From: Caulobacter radicis
Lineage (GTDB): Bacteria > Pseudomonadota > Alphaproteobacteria > Caulobacterales > Caulobacteraceae
Assembly: GCF_003094615.1 (NCBI RefSeq)
Contig: NZ_QDKO01000015.1
Span: forward strand, 1-64,000
Reading direction: 5' to 3'
Length of the DNA: 64,000 nucleotides
Of the stretch, positions 63,877 through 64,000 are shown piece after piece; the first letter of the stretch is position 1; every line of letters starts with the position of its first letter. The notes beneath the pieces were generated by a model. That model was not told the origin of the DNA and ran no database searches. It was given only the letters and a program-made list of their open reading frames with translations. A program made the position numbers and the translations under genes.

Positions 63877-64000
63877 TCATCCGGCCGCCGTTTCCTTGGC
63901 CACCTGGTCGACTTCATTGGCCGAACCCAACACCACCGGCACGCGCTGGTGCAGCTTGCTGGGCGCCAGGTCCAGGATCGGGGTGACGCCGTCGGTGGCC
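63877..64000 (-). CDS. fbp: Class I fructose-1,6-bisphosphatase, C-terminal fragment
   Basis: Only the last 40 codons are inside the window. They read [20 protein letters not shown] then [15 protein letters not shown], which matches the end of class I FBPases: the LHQR-P-V-GS-NEV block is typical. The enzyme removes phosphate from fructose-1,6-bisphosphate in gluconeogenesis. The active site is outside the window. Confidence 0.8.
   Translation of the reverse strand, partial: ATDGVTPILDLAPSKLHQRVPVVLGSANEVDQVAKETAAG

Overview
The window is about 64 kb of uniformly high-GC DNA from an alphaproteobacterium, most likely Caulobacter or a close relative. The grounds are the number of TonB-dependent receptors (two of the TonB-Xanth-Caul type with an N-terminal STN domain), two FecI/FecR signalling sets, a two-domain cold-shock protein of the Caulobacter kind, a complex I NDUFS4-like subunit and compact, overlapping gene pairs. 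The assignment rests on recognised families only; no search was run.

Layout. 1-1287: end of an N-acetylglucosamine locus (SIS-domain isomerase/deaminase tail, then nagA). 1284-9141 (minus): a tight five-gene operon of TonB receptor, ornithine-cyclodeaminase-family enzyme, M61 peptidase, CapA-type metallophosphatase-fold protein and M28 peptidase. It is divergent from a DauR/YheO-type regulator (9425-10120), and the gap between them carries inverted repeats that could be operators. It reads as a peptide or amino-acid uptake and degradation unit. 10235-19894: two sister TonB receptors flank an exported HD-domain hydrolase; the second receptor has an STN domain and is divergent from a sigma factor/FecR pair, followed by an alkaline-phosphatase-family enzyme with a candidate Pho box upstream. 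20183-29839: a two-partner secretion pair, with a TpsB transporter and a 2636-residue TpsA exoprotein that carries seven 83-residue YDG-type repeats and ends in a lone cysteine pair; a bidirectional terminator follows. 29903-35970 (minus): sigma factor, FecR, STN-type TonB receptor and purple acid phosphatase in one operon. 36171-39210: two LytS-type sensor kinases around one LytTR response regulator.

39860-57647 (plus) is the most unusual part. Five consecutive genes, all lacking visible signal peptides and nearly all coupled, encode a PhoD-like metallophosphatase, a DUF6603-like beta-rich protein, and three very large proteins (947, 1983 and 1038 aa) without a function I can name. The last has three ligand-binding-type modules (jelly-roll, PA14, discoidin-like) set inside its family core. 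I consider this the best candidate for an undescribed system. Directly downstream is a scar: the 3' halves of an HlyD/EmrA adaptor and an EmrB-type MFS transporter joined head to head.

59016-64000 is housekeeping: tRNA-Arg(UCU), NDUFS4-like subunit, tRNA-Pro(UGG), a DUF192 protein, a double cold-shock protein, two identical tRNA-Glu(UUC), recJ, a small membrane protein and the end of a class I fructose-bisphosphatase.

A repeated theme is TonB receptors placed next to phosphoester- or peptide-cleaving exported enzymes. This suggests several substrate-specific scavenging units that import the products of extracellular or periplasmic hydrolysis. Three convergent gene pairs share their stop codons within a single CTAG.
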